A DNA stretch of 39,676 nt from Daldinia sp. FL1419 (GCA_025201765.1 MU623559.1:1-39676), one strand, 5' to 3'. Counted from the stretch's first letter, positions 22,422 through 33,315 are shown. The notes: generated by a model from the letters alone, not told the origin. Numbers and translations are program-made.

Positions 22422-23434
22422 CTACTCCGAACTGTACTCGTCGGAATCGTCCTCCTCCGCGTCCGCTTCTTCGTCCTCCTCCTTGCTTTCTTCGGTTATA
22501 TATATTAGGGAGTCCTAAGCAAGGGCGAGTGCGTTCTCGAACGGAGGGTTGTGTTTGTTAGGGTTTGAGCTTGGGTATATCAGGAAGTTGTTGAGGATCT
22601 GTAACGGACTGTTATCGGGGAATGGTAGAGCATTCAATGTTAATTGAACCTTTTAAGTAAAAGATCGCTGCAATAATAGTATATAAGGATAATGTGGATT
22701 GCTGGGGATGAGGCGATATATATGTGTTTCTTTCCAGAATTAATTCCCCTGTAAACCTTATATTGCAGTTAGTAAGTATTGGCGGAACGGATATGGAGCG
22801 GGGTTGCACCGCGGGATAATTACGGCGTTGGTGACGCTGAAACAAATAGTCCTCCCGAGATTGCTGGAACGTACGAGAGTTGTGGACCTGGCGAGCAAGG
22901 GACCGAGCATGACAAGAACAGTTGTCAGACATTATTGACGATCCCTTAACAAGTTTCTCGAGGGCCTGAAAACCCTGGAGGAGCCGCAGCAAAGCTTCAG
23001 CAATTGACTCCCGGAATTGCGCTGGAAAGGCGTAGCCACGCTCTTCGTGCAGTTCCCTGTCTTCGGCGAGCAAATTGTTTTTATGATGTGTAGCTGTATT
23101 GGGGTTGTAATCCCAGTGCAATACGATATTAAAATAACGCATTAGGTCCAGGATGCTGTGATAGTTTTTAGCGAGGGGATTAAAATATTTAAGGAGGGTT
23201 AGTAACGGGATGATACTGGAGAGATAATGGAGCACTTACGGATACGTAAGCTTTTTTTTGTTTGATGCAGTGTACATATGAAAGCGACGTGGGTTTTTCG
23301 AGGTGGTACTGGACTGTGAACGCGACGGGTATGGTGGTATTATACTGCAGTATCGTAAAGCGCAAGTAAGGTATATAAGGAGGATTAAGGTTAACCGGGA
23401 AGGGCCACGGGTCAGCAGCACCGTTTTGAGCCAT
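22422..23434 (-). CDS. Candidate antisense gene inside the LINE 3' region; function unknown
   Basis: I do not recognise the protein. On the minus strand an ATG at 23434-23432 in good context (ctaaaatggc) opens frame A, beginning MAQNGAADPWPFPVNLNPPY and stopping at 23189. Frame B is open over 22615-23235, containing RELHEERGYAFPAQF and FRESIAEALLRLLQGF. Frame C (22425-22514, and 22518-22652 upstream) ends in an acidic tail (EESKEEDEEADAEEDDSDEY) and TAG at 22422-22424. The three frames could be exons: GTAAGT at 23239-23234, TACTAAC at 23204-23198 and 22774-22768, and possible AG acceptors at 23156, 22749 and 22515 are visible. However, the simplest first intron does not restore frame, and another copy has a different base at that donor. 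Copies near 5800-5935, 13340-13424 and 34490-34560 keep the frames open. A TATA box lies ~97 bases upstream. The alternative is a chance open frame in UTR. Confidence 0.5.
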
Positions 23435-23530
23435 TTTAGAGAGCAAATATAATATCGTGGTGTTAAAAAGAAGGTTGTAAAAGTAAGAATGGGTGATGGC
23501 TTTTCACAGAGATGTGAAGTCATTCACACA

Positions 23531-23538
23531 TATTTATA
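23531..23538 (-). promoter_or_regulatory. Antisense TATA element in the LINE 3' end
   Basis: tataaata on the minus strand, ~97 bases before the antisense ATG at 23434, in the context gcaaggtataaatatgtg. The word TATAAATA is preserved in mutated copies near 3770, 4365, 13130 and 35288. In AT-rich DNA the word alone is weak evidence; its position and the retained GC around it make it worth noting. Confidence 0.5.
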
Positions 23539-23910
23539 CCTTGCACAAACTGCATACACCCTGGTCCTCCCTCAGAATAATTTCTTTGCGATGCAGCAAC
23601 GTTTTGGTTGTTTATTGAAGAAAACAATGAAGCCATCTTGGACCTCGTTGTTGCTCCATACCCGGGCCGCTGCTATACCATTTTACGCAGTTGGTATTGT
23701 AACGTATAAAGTGTTTTTCCATATTAAGGTTTGATTATTTTTATTGGAGGGTGAGTTTTAATAGGAATATAGGGTGAAGCCAAAGTTATGGCAATGTAGT
23801 TTGTTCGGATAGGCGGCGGGTAGGTTTTCTCCGGAACACGGTTCTTACCCGGAACAAATACCAAGAGATGGACCGGATACCTGTAATATATTCTAGGTAA
23901 ATCGGGGTAG

Positions 23911-23940
23911 TAATAAATAAATAAATAAATAAAAAATAAA
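23911..23940 (+). repeat. TAAA-type 3' tail of the LINE
   Basis: taataaataaataaataaat and on, directly after the conserved 3' end atcggggtag. The same kind of tail ends every LINE copy in the window (AATAAT or TAAA units), so the element ends in a short tandem repeat rather than poly(A). Confidence 0.85.
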
Positions 23941-24840
23941 TCTTTTCTAAAATTATTTTATATAATATTTTTAATTATTATGTTTTTTTATTTAATTATA
24001 TATATTTAAAAATTTTTATTAATATAAAAAAAATTATATATTTTATTAATTATTATATTAAAATTAAAATTTTATTATATAAGGTATTTATGGAAGAATT
24101 CTAAGGTTATTTTTTAATATAATATTATAAATATTAATATATAAATTAGATTTAATCCTAAATTTATAATAATGAAATAAAAAGATTTAAGTTTATTTAT
24201 TTAATATTTAATATTTCTTATTTTTAAATTTTAGGTTATTACTGGAGCATGATTTAATTAATAAGTTGAGAAATTGAGATCCTTATACCACCAATTATTC
24301 TTCCTATTTATAAATAGGTGGTCTTGTAATAGATTATTATGTTATTTTTGATAAAATTTCTATATTATCCATATATTAACCTTATTATATAAAATTATTT
24401 ATTAAGAATATTTAGGTTAATTAATATTAGAAAATTGTTTAAATTTGTTAAAATATTTGAAGGATTGTTTATTATTATATCGAAAAGATTGGTTATTATG
24501 GTGCTTGAGGAACTTATGGAGTCTGTTGAGGTGCTGGAATTGGTTGGGGTACTTGAAGGATTGGTTGAAGATTTATAAATTATATTAAATAAGGTTATAT
24601 AATTATAATTAAGGTGGGTAATTATGGTACTGGTATTGTTATTATTAGTTTTATCTTGATTATAATAGCCTTTACTATAGCTTTTCATGAATATAAATAT
24701 GTTAAATTAATTAAAGATTTGAATTGGAGGGGTTAGGTTTTTAATAAATTATTCATGTTATTTTAAAAGAATTTGAAAAACAAATTATATTGGTTTTACT
24801 TTATAAAATTATTTTACAAGGTGTTGAATTATTCTTTCCT
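23941..24840. other. AT-rich DNA with a GC-retaining low-complexity patch
   Basis: No family recognised. Positions 24480-24590 keep many G residues on the plus strand and read as a short Leu/Glu/Val-rich repeat. The minus-strand frame at 24395-24688 (97 residues) is Asn/Ser/Thr-rich low complexity, and I do not call it a gene. A perfect 16-base palindrome (cctatttataaatagg) lies at about 24311-24326. The right half of the Fot1 element interrupted by the LINE should lie here but could not be identified. Confidence 0.4.
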
Positions 24841-25374
24841 TAAATGTTAAACTTTTAGGCAATAGTGGTTATAATATATAAAAATTTTTAAATAAACTTT
24901 TAAATAAATTTAAATAAAATTTAAAATTTATTAATAAAGTAGAAATATAATGTAATTTTTAATATTATTATTTTTTTTAATATATTATAATATTATAATA
25001 AATATAAATATATATTATAAATATAAATATATAATAAATGTAAAATAATTTAATTAATATAAATTCCCTTAAAACCATTTTACCAATAAAAGAAACCTCA
25101 ATATTACTTATTTATACATAATAAATATATACCTTAAATTATAAATTTAATATCAAAATTATTTTTATTTTTCAAAAATTTTAAATTAATGTAAAATATT
25201 TTTAAAATTATATATAATAACATAAAACTCCAGGTTTAAGATTATATATTAAAATATAAAATTTTAAAATTATTTACCTTTTCTTATTAAAATTTAATAT
25301 TAAAATTATCTTTTCCCTCTTAAATACCTAATTAATATATAATAATAAAAATAAAGATATTTAAATATATTTAA
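24841..25374. other. AT-rich spacer, nothing recognised
   Basis: Saturated AT sequence with only short imperfect A/T palindromes (about 24975-25035). Confidence 0.5.
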
Positions 25375-25399
25375 TTTATTTATTTATTTATTTATCTAT

Positions 25400-25458
<59 letters not shown>

Positions 25459-25460
25459 TT
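25375..25460 (+). repeat. TTTA microsatellite, tail of a minus-strand LINE copy
   Basis: About 21 TTTA units over 86 bases with a single C interruption. It directly precedes the LINE end sequence actaccccaa, so it is the reverse complement of the LINE tail, expanded well beyond the ~30 bases of the full-length element. Confidence 0.9.
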
Positions 25461-26838
25461 ACTACCCCAATTTACCTAGAATATATTACAGATATCTAAT
25501 CCATCTTTTGGTATTTATTCCAAGTGGAAATCATGTTCCGGAAAAAACCTAACTACCCACCACCTATCCAATCAAACTATATTTTTATAATTTTAATTTC
25601 ACCCTATATTCCTATTAAAATTTACCCTTCAATAAAAATAATTAAATTTTAATATAGAAAAATATTTTATATATTATAATATCTAAATTTTATAAAATAG
25701 TATAATAATAGCTAAAATATAAAATAATAATAAAATTTAAAATAATTTTATTATTTTCTTTAATAAATAATAAAAATATAATATATTATATTATAAAAAA
25801 ATTATTTTAAGAAAAAATTAAAATATATAATTTATATAAAATATAAATATATATAAATAATTTTATATCTTTATAAAAAATTATTACTTATTTTTATTTT
25901 TATAACCTTTTTTTTAACACTACAATATTATATTTATTTTTTAAAATGGTTTAAAATAGTATTATTAATTTATAACCCTTCCCAACTAACCTTAATCTTT
26001 TTTATATATTTTATTTATACTTTATAATATTATAATATAATATTATCATACCTATCATATTTATAATTCAATACCACCTCAAAAAACCTATTTTATTTAT
26101 ATATATATATTATATTAAATAAAAAAAACTTACATATTTATAAATATTCTATTATTTTTTTAATTTTATTTTATTATTAATTTTCTTTAAATATTTTAAT
26201 TCCTTTATTAAAAATTATTATAATATTTTAAATTTAATATAAAATGAAGCCATCTTGGACCTCGTCGTCGCCCCACATCCGGACCGCTGCCACACCACTT
26301 CACAAAGTTCGGGCATTATAACGTATAAAATATTTTTCTATATTAAAATTTAATTATTTTTATTAAAAAATAAATTCTAATAAAAATATAAAATAAAATT
26401 AAAATTATAACAATATAGTTGGTTCGGATAGGCAACGGGTAGGTTTTCTCCGGAACATAGTTCCTACTAGGAACAAATATTAAAAGATGGACCGGATACC
26501 TGTAATATATTCTAGGTAAATCGGGGTAGTAATAAATAAATAAATAAATAAATAAATTTAATATAATATTTTAATATTATATTATATTAAAAATATATTT
26601 TTAATATAATTGCATATTATAAAAATAATTTACTTATTAAAAACAAAAAATTGTACAAAGAATGTAACTATACCTTTCTAACACAATTCTGGAAATCAAT
26701 TATTAAGATTTTATTTTAATTTTTTTAAGATTTTTAAATCCTTAAAAAGTTTATTAAAAAATTATTAATAATATTTAATAATTATTTTTATTATATTTAA
26801 TCTTTTATTTATTAGATTTATAATTTTTATGCCTTAAG
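25461..26838 (-). mobile_element. LINE 3'-region copy (minus), split by a younger LINE fragment
   Basis: Positions 25461-26242 and 26567-26838 together align with the reverse complement of LINE ~22865-23912. The interruption is the plus-strand fragment at 26243-26553. Saturated with transitions. Confidence 0.8.
26243..26553 (+). mobile_element. Short 5'-truncated LINE insertion inside another LINE copy
   Basis: 311 bases matching LINE ~23625-23912 plus a TAAA tail, flanked by a perfect 13-base target duplication (aaatttaatataa at 26230-26242 and 26554-26566). Its first ~80 and last ~120 bases keep high GC while the host copy is saturated, so it is younger or too short to be efficiently mutated. 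Confidence 0.88.
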
Positions 26839-27298
26839 TTTTCTTAAGGTTTTGTGTTGGAAGATTATTGATATGGGTAGAGAAAAAATGACCTTATTAA
26901 ATATATTAATTTCTTAAATTAACCTTATAATTTTTAAATTTTAAATAACTTTATATATTTAAATTTTTAAATTTTTATTAATTTTCTTTATTTAATTAGG
27001 ATATTAAAACATTTTTTTAATTTAAAAATTTTGGATTTTAAGGGTTTTATAAATTATTTACGTTTTATTAGCCAAATATATGAGCTTTTTTCTGATTGGC
27101 CAGCCTTGCAGTTAGCCACATCTTAGCTGATTAGCCCAGCCTTATCAGCCTTGTACCCAACTATATCCCAATTAATCAAGCATATCTTAATTAATTAATT
27201 ACTAACCTTAATTTCATTAGCCTTTTTTTAATTAGCTAGTTTTATGAACCTTTTACCCACTTATATCCTAATTGATCAGTTTTATGTTTAATTATATA
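26839..27298. other. Unrecognised AT-rich DNA with a GC-retaining patch
   Basis: A perfect hairpin ccttaag/cttaagg with a 4-base loop lies at 26832-26849, at the left junction. Positions 27070-27290 hold GC-richer text in which one ~55-base block occurs twice (near 27140-27190 and 27230-27285), the second copy more mutated. No family recognised. Confidence 0.45.
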
Positions 27299-28112
27299 TT
27301 GAATTGGGATAGCGTTATTATATAATTAAAATTACTTTAATTTCCATAAAATAACTTTTTTTAAGGTTTTTACAGGTTTTTTTAAATATAAATAGGTTTT
27401 TAAGATTATTTTTTTATTTAATTAATTCAAATTTTATATAAATTTTTTAAATTTTTTTTATAAAATTTAATATAAATAAAATACATTTTTCTTATTTATA
27501 ATTTTATTATATATATTATTATTATTAAATAATTATATATAATAATTCTTCTATATAATCATTTTATTACCCCTTTTAGAATATAATTATTTTATATCTT
27601 TGAATTTATATTGAATAGGAGCTTTAATAGCTCCTACAAAATATGCTTTATATTTTAATTAATCCATAATAATTAAAGGTTATATAAGTTTAAGGATATA
27701 AAGTGATTATATTTTAAAGAATGTAATAGAATGATTAGATAGAAGAATTATTATATGTAATTATTCAGTAATGGTAATGCATATAATGAAAATATAGGCT
27801 AAAAAAATGTATATTATTTGTATGAAATTATATAGAAACGATTTTTAAAGAATTATTTATGATTTAAATTGATTAAGTAAGAAAATAATTTTTAAAAACC
27901 TATTTGTAATTAAAAGAGTGTATATAAATCTTAGAAGGGGTGGTTAATAAGGTTATTTGGAATAGCTCCTATTATGTACCTATATTACATATTCCTACTA
28001 CGTATTCCCATTATATATTTATATTATACTAATTCAATACAACTTTTGGTTTGTTATAAATTAATTGAAATGCAGGGTATATCTTATAAGAACTATTAGA
28101 GTTCTTGTTTAC
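27299..28112 (-). mobile_element. TTGAA-family element (minus), split by another member
   Basis: The left part 27299-27608 starts ttgaattggg after TA (27297-27298), and the right part 28040-28112 carries the subterminal block. Joined, they align with the family in reverse orientation. The member at 27611-28037 sits exactly in the gap. Confidence 0.75.
27611..28037 (+). mobile_element. TTGAA-family element inserted into its own family
   Basis: 427 bp, starting ttgaataggagc and ending ttcaa, with TA at 27609-27610 and 28038-28039. The split host copy around it shows the empty-site sequence (tttata then caac), so the duplicated target is TA and the element ends are exact. Moderately mutated. 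Confidence 0.8.
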
Positions 28113-29432
28113 TATAAGAAAAACAGATGTTTTTATGTTTGAGAAATTAATTTGATCAAATAAGAATCAATTTTTAAAAATTTATATATTAAATATAAAT
28201 TCTAATAGTTTTTACAGGATATGCCATACCCTATATTTCAATTACCCCATAATAAATTAGGTATATTTTGAAGAAGGTATTAAGGTGATCAAATAAAAGG
28301 CTAGGTAATAGAAGTGATTATTGGTAATGGTAGCTAATGCTTAAGAAATAAAATAGATAATATTCATAAACTATCATAAGAAACTATAAAAAAAGTTAAA
28401 TAAATTGATGCTTAAGAACTTGACCAGATCAGGTAGGAATTAGTTCTTAGGGACTTTTATATTAGACAGGAACTCCAATTTAAGGTTAATATTATTGAAT
28501 AGGAGCTATAATAGAATAAGAGCTCTAACAGCTAAATATAAGGTGGCTATATTCTGAGGAAGGTTTTAAAATGATTAAATAAAAGAACTAATAGGGGTAA
28601 TTATTGGTAATGGTAACGCGTATTCAAAAGGTTAAATTTAATAAGAGGTAAAAAAGGTATATATTATTGTATAAAGCCTTATAAGAAAAAGAAATAACTT
28701 TATATTTTAGAACTTAAATTGATTAAATAAGAGAATAACTTTTAAAAACCTATTTATATTTATAAAAACTTATAGAAACTTTAAAAAGATTTATTCTATA
28801 AAGATTAATAAAATCTTACAAAATAACTTCAATTACATAATCACACTATTTTAATTTAATATATATATTAAATTAAAGTTTTAATAATTCTAGCAAAATA
28901 TGGCCTACCCTATATTTTAATTACCTTATAACAAACTAAAAAATTGAATAAAATAAAAGATATAAGGTAACTATATACTAAAAAATAGTATTAAAATAAT
29001 CAAATATAAAGCAATACTTAAAAATAATTGCTTACAATAGTAACTAACACTGAAGAAATTAAAGAAAAGAGAGGTATATATTATTATATAAAATTATAAA
29101 ATAATTTTTTAAATTATTAAGAATATAATATACAAAAACTTAACTTAACTAAATAAAAATTAATTCTTAAAAACCTATATATATGTTGGACTATATATAC
29201 ATCTAAAAGAAATAACAACAAAAACAAATAATAAATAAAACAATACAATAAAACCTATATATTCATAAATCCTAAAAAGAATTATCTACTCTAAACTTAA
29301 TAGGCTTAAAGCCTTTATATATACAATTAATAATTATATAATACTTTTATTTGCAACAAAGATTTACAATACCTAATAACATATAACCATTAACTAATTA
29401 GATAAGAAAAACAACTTTTAAAGGCTTATATA
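28113..29432 (+). repeat. Array of degenerate TTGAA-family units
   Basis: The same two blocks as in the array at 8436-10170 recur: the ctgattaaataag...ttaaaaacctat block near 28148, 28420, 28715, 29140 and 29390, and the aggagctctaatagct block between them. The right end runs into the fuller copy at 29433. Confidence 0.6.
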
Positions 29433-29827
29433 TTAAATAGAAGCTTTAATAACTCCTACAGGATTTGCCCTATATTTCAATTACCCCATAATAACCAAAG
29501 GCTAAATAAATTTAAATATATAAGGTAATTATATCTTAAAGAAAATAGAACAATCAAATAAAGAAATAAGATATAAGTAATTGTTTATTAATGGTAACAC
29601 ATTTTAAAAAAATAATTTTGAAAGAAAAAACTAAAACTGTATATTCTTGTATGAAAACTCTACAAAAACGATCTTTAAAGAACTATGTAGAACTTCAACT
29701 GATCAAGCAAGAAAATAACTCTTAAAAACCTATTTATAATCAAAAGAACGTATATTAACCTTAGAGGGGTGGCTAACAAGGTCCTTTAAAGTAACTCCTA
29801 TTACATAATTACACTACCCCAGTTCAA
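29433..29827 (+). mobile_element. TTGAA-family element
   Basis: 395 bp from ttaaatagaagc to cagttcaa, with TA on both sides (29431-29432, 29828-29829). It aligns end to end with 13773-14173 and 4702-5100. No coding capacity. Confidence 0.75.
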
Positions 29828-29984
29828 TATAATAAAATATTATATTTATTATAAAAATAATAAAATAATAATATATTAATTATTTATAAAAGATCTTATA
29901 TAAGTTTTTAAAAGCAATAATATTATAATAGATTAAGTATTTATAAAAGACCTTATTTGAAAACTTAAGGATTGTGTCAGCCCT
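29828..29984. other. Short AT-rich spacer with a direct repeat
   Basis: A block beginning tatttataaaaga occurs twice (near 29880 and 29938), each time followed by a cttat-type word. Nothing else recognised. Confidence 0.4.
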
Positions 29985-30445
29985 TGGGGTGACCTCCAAT
30001 ATATTTTAATAATTTTAGAAAAATTATTTATTTTAATATTATTAATGTTGTAATTATTTTATAATTATTATAATATTAATATATATTTTTTATATATATA
30101 TTATTTTTTTAATTTCTACTTTTATTTTTATTATTATATGTTTAATTTTAAATTTAATTAATTTAATTAATTTACTAATTAATATTATAATAATATTTAT
30201 TTTATTTTATTTTATTTTATTCTTCTTTTTTTATAATAATTTCTAAAATGGTATTAAATAGGTTATAAATTTAACCATTTACAATCTATATATTACCCCT
30301 TTTATTTCTTCCTAATAGTGCCACCATCACACATATAATACAATGCCTTTCTATCACTTAATACAATATTAAATTTCTAATAAATCAAATTATATGGCTT
30401 TTTATAAAGATTTTGTAAAAGAATAATTAAAAACCCAATTTAATT
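29985..30445 (-). pseudogene. LINE 5' end and ORF1 start (minus), RIP-saturated
   Basis: The reverse complement aligns with LINE ~17376-17920: the 5' leader including catataatttgattcatt-type sequence (30385-30410 here), the ORF1 start region, and N-terminal ORF1 codons now unreadable. It is a 5'-complete but 3'-less copy, so it was truncated by a later rearrangement rather than during insertion. Confidence 0.8.
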
Positions 30446-31445
30446 AAATGCTTAAATTTTTAAAATAATATAAAATTAAATTTTTTTTAAATATTAATAG
30501 AATCTTTTAAAATTTTAATGATTAATATTCTTATTTCTTTAACCATAATACATATTTTATAATTAATTGTTTTAAATCCTTGAATTTAAATTCCAATATT
30601 TATTTTAATAAGCTTTTTTAATATTTATAGGTTTAAATAACCTAATTTTAAATACCATTTAAATATATTTATTATTAACATTTATTCTTTCTAATTAAAT
30701 TTATTATATTATATATAAAATATTAATTTAAATATTTTTAAAAAAATATTTTTAAATATAAATTAATTAAAATAATTAATAAATTTTATTATAATTTTAT
30801 AATTTTATTATTTTAAAATTTTAAATATATATATTTTTGATAATTATTCCATTCATATCTTTACTTTTTAAATACTTATAGAAATATGAGGTTATAAGTA
30901 AAATCTAAATAATATATTATATTTAAAAACCTAATTTTTATAATTATATTAATATATTTATAATTTAATATTTAATTTTCATTATTTTTAATAATAATAT
31001 ATTTTTTTGAAAAAGTTTTTTTATAATTAATAAATCTTAATATTTGATTAATATATATATATATATTATGATTTTTAAATCTAATATAGTTGAATTCTTT
31101 AGAAGGTAATGACTTATATTATAAATGTTATTTTTTATTCTAAAATTATTATTTATTTCAATAATTAATCTTTATTTTATTAATTAATTATATTATTTTT
31201 ATTTTTATCTTTAGGATTATTAAGAAATTTTATTTTTATTATTAATTTGGGATTATATTTAATTCTATTTTTTATAAATAATTTAAGTTAAATATTTTAG
31301 ATTTACTGTATAAGATGTTTTAATTTAATAATATAAAGGTAATCTTCAATTTTATAATAATTAAAATAATTTAAATAAATAAAGAAAAATAAAATAAATA
31401 TTAATTAATTATCATATCCAGTGATATACCAATATAAGCGTAATA
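30446..31445. other. AT-rich DNA, nothing recognised
   Basis: Saturated sequence of about 1 kb, between a LINE 5' end and the tandem-repeat element. No open frame of note and no match to the window's other families. Confidence 0.5.
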
Positions 31446-33315
31446 AATAAAATTATTCTTATGTTTTTAATTAAATTTCTTTTTTAATTATTTTTATAAC
31501 TGAGTTACCCCAATTACATGTTTTTTTTCTTTAAGGGGGGGGGGGGGGTTATAAAAGCTTGTAATGTAATTACGTAATTGAGTAATATAATTACAGAATT
31601 AAAATTGTAAGATTTTATTAGCCTTTATAGAGCTAACCTTTTTAAGGTTTTTATAGGTTTTTTGATATGTAAATAAGTTTTTAAGAGTTGCTTTTTTATT
31701 TGATTAGTTTAAGTTCTTAAGTATAGAATTATTAATTTTTTTATAATAACGAGTTGGGCTGATAGGGTTTGGACGAAGTCTATCAATCTAATTTTTTTAA
31801 TATGTAAATAAGCCTTTAAGAGTTGTTTTTCTGTTTGATTAGCTTAAGTTTTCAAGTTTTTAAGTATAGAATTATTAGTTTTTTATAGAGTTTTGTATGA
31901 TAAAAGTGTAGGGTTAACTAAGGCATATTCTGTAGGAGTTATTGGAGTTTTTATTTATTATTTAATTAGAGCTTATATTTAATGTAAATAAGCCTTTAAA
32001 TATTGATTCTTATTTGATTAGTTTAAATTTTTAAGTATAAAATTATTAGTTTTTCTATAGAGTTTTGTACGATAAAATTGTAGGAATTTTTGTTTAATTA
32101 GAGTTTTTATTTAATTTGAGTTTTTGTTTAATTAAAGTTTATGTTTAATATATTGGTTTTTAGAAGTTGTTTATCAATTTGATTAGTTTAAGTTAGGATG
32201 CCACTAATTATTAGTTTTTTTATAGAGATTTCTACGATAAAATTGTAGGATATGTTTTGCAGGAGCTTTTATTTAATTAGAATTTTTATTTAATATAAAT
32301 AAACTTTTAGAAGTTATTTTTTTATTTGATTAGTTTAAGTTAGGATGTACCTGATTATTAGTTTTTTTTATAGAGATTTGTATGATGAATTGCAGGGTAT
32401 ATTTTGCAGGAGTTATTAGAGCTTTTTAGAAGTTGTTTTTTTGTTTAATTAGTTTAAGTTAGGATGTACCCGATTATTAGTTTTTTTATAGAGATTTGTA
32501 TAATGAAGTGTAGGGTATATTTTGTAGGAGTTATTAGAATTTTTATTTAATATATAGATTTTTAAATGTTGATTCTTATTTGATTAAATTAAGTTTTCAA
32601 GTATTAAATTATTAGTTTTTTTATTGAGATTTGTATGATGAAATGTAAGGCATATTTTGTAAAAATTATTAGAATTTTTCTTTAATATAAATAGGCCTTT
32701 AAAAATTATTTTCTTATTTGATTAACTTAAATTCTCAAACATAAAATTATTAGTTTTCCATAGAGATTTATATAATAAAACTGCAGGAACTCCTATTTAA
32801 TTCGAGTTTTTGTTCAATTTGAGCTCATATTTAATATATAAGCCCTTAAAAGTTATTTTTCTATCTGATTAGCTCAAATTCTCAAGGATAAAATTATCAA
32901 TTTTTAAAATCATAGAATTTCGTACGATAAAAGTATAGGGTTAGGGCATGTTCTGCAGGGGCTCTTGTTCAATTAGAGCTTATATTTAATATATAGGCCC
33001 TCAAATGTTGATTTTTGTTTGATCAGCTCAAATTCCCAAGCATAGAATCATCAGTTTTTCCATAGAGATTCGTACGATAAAACTGCAGGGCATATCCTGT
33101 AGGAGCTCCTGTTCAATTAGAGCTCCTGTTCAATTAGAGCTCTTGTTCAATTAGAGCTCATATTCAACATAAATAAACCTCCAAAAGTTGTTTTCCTATC
33201 TGATCAGCTTAAGTTCTCAAGGATAGAATCGTCAATTTTTAAAACCATAGAATTTCGTACGATAAAAGTGTAGGGTTAGGGCATATTTTGCAAAAGCTAT
33301 TATATTAATATAAAT
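31446..33315 (-). repeat. Tandem-repeat element, inverted partner of 36563-38408
   Basis: About eleven units of roughly 120-180 bases, each with gattagtttaagtt, tatagaattattag, tagagatttgtacgat and a ggagctattagagct block (anchors near 31702, 31837, 32016, 32181, 32328, 32447, 32582, 32720, 32867, 33021, 33202). Near 33108-33165 a 17-base subunit (agctcctgttcaattag) is itself tandemly repeated about three times. The left end (31449-31560, with a 14-base G run) is the reverse complement of the right end of the other copy. Non-coding. Units share words with the TTGAA family. Confidence 0.75.

Larger units (their letters stand above)
17366..23940 (+). mobile_element. Full-length Tad-clade LINE (non-LTR retrotransposon)
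   Basis: The best-preserved element, far richer in GC than its surroundings. Order: ~115-base 5' leader, ORF1 (17481-19046), ORF2 (19043-22261), 3' region (22262-23910), TAAA-type tail (about 23911-23940). The 5' end is placed where the copy at 35877 begins to match (the copy at 30300-30445 matches to within ~10 bases of it). The 3' end is fixed by many tailed copies. It lies in the C-terminal coding part of a Fot1-like transposase. No convincing target duplication is visible at its ends. Codons for ORF2 and the 3' region show scattered C to T and G to A changes, so it too has been hit lightly and is probably inactive. Confidence 0.9.

Noticed and set aside
22376..22561. 61-residue plus-strand frame in the LINE 3' region
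   Set aside because: Pro/Arg-rich complement of the acidic antisense tail; the minus strand explains this sequence better.
23156..23239. Simple 84-base intron (GTAAGT...TACTAAC...CACAG) in the antisense gene
   Set aside because: Signals look good, but splicing here leads into a frame that stops after about nine codons, and another copy lacks the GTAAGT donor; kept only as a possibility in the gene entry.
23489..23734. 81-residue plus-strand frame near the LINE 3' end
   Set aside because: Not kept open in the other copies; lies over the proposed antisense promoter.
24395..24688. 97-residue Asn/Ser/Thr-rich minus-strand frame
   Set aside because: Low-complexity composition, no recognised motif; the other strand is equally repetitive.
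31690..33300. CRISPR-like array
   Set aside because: Units are irregular in length and diverge throughout, with no short conserved repeat alternating with unique spacers; the context is a eukaryotic transposon block.
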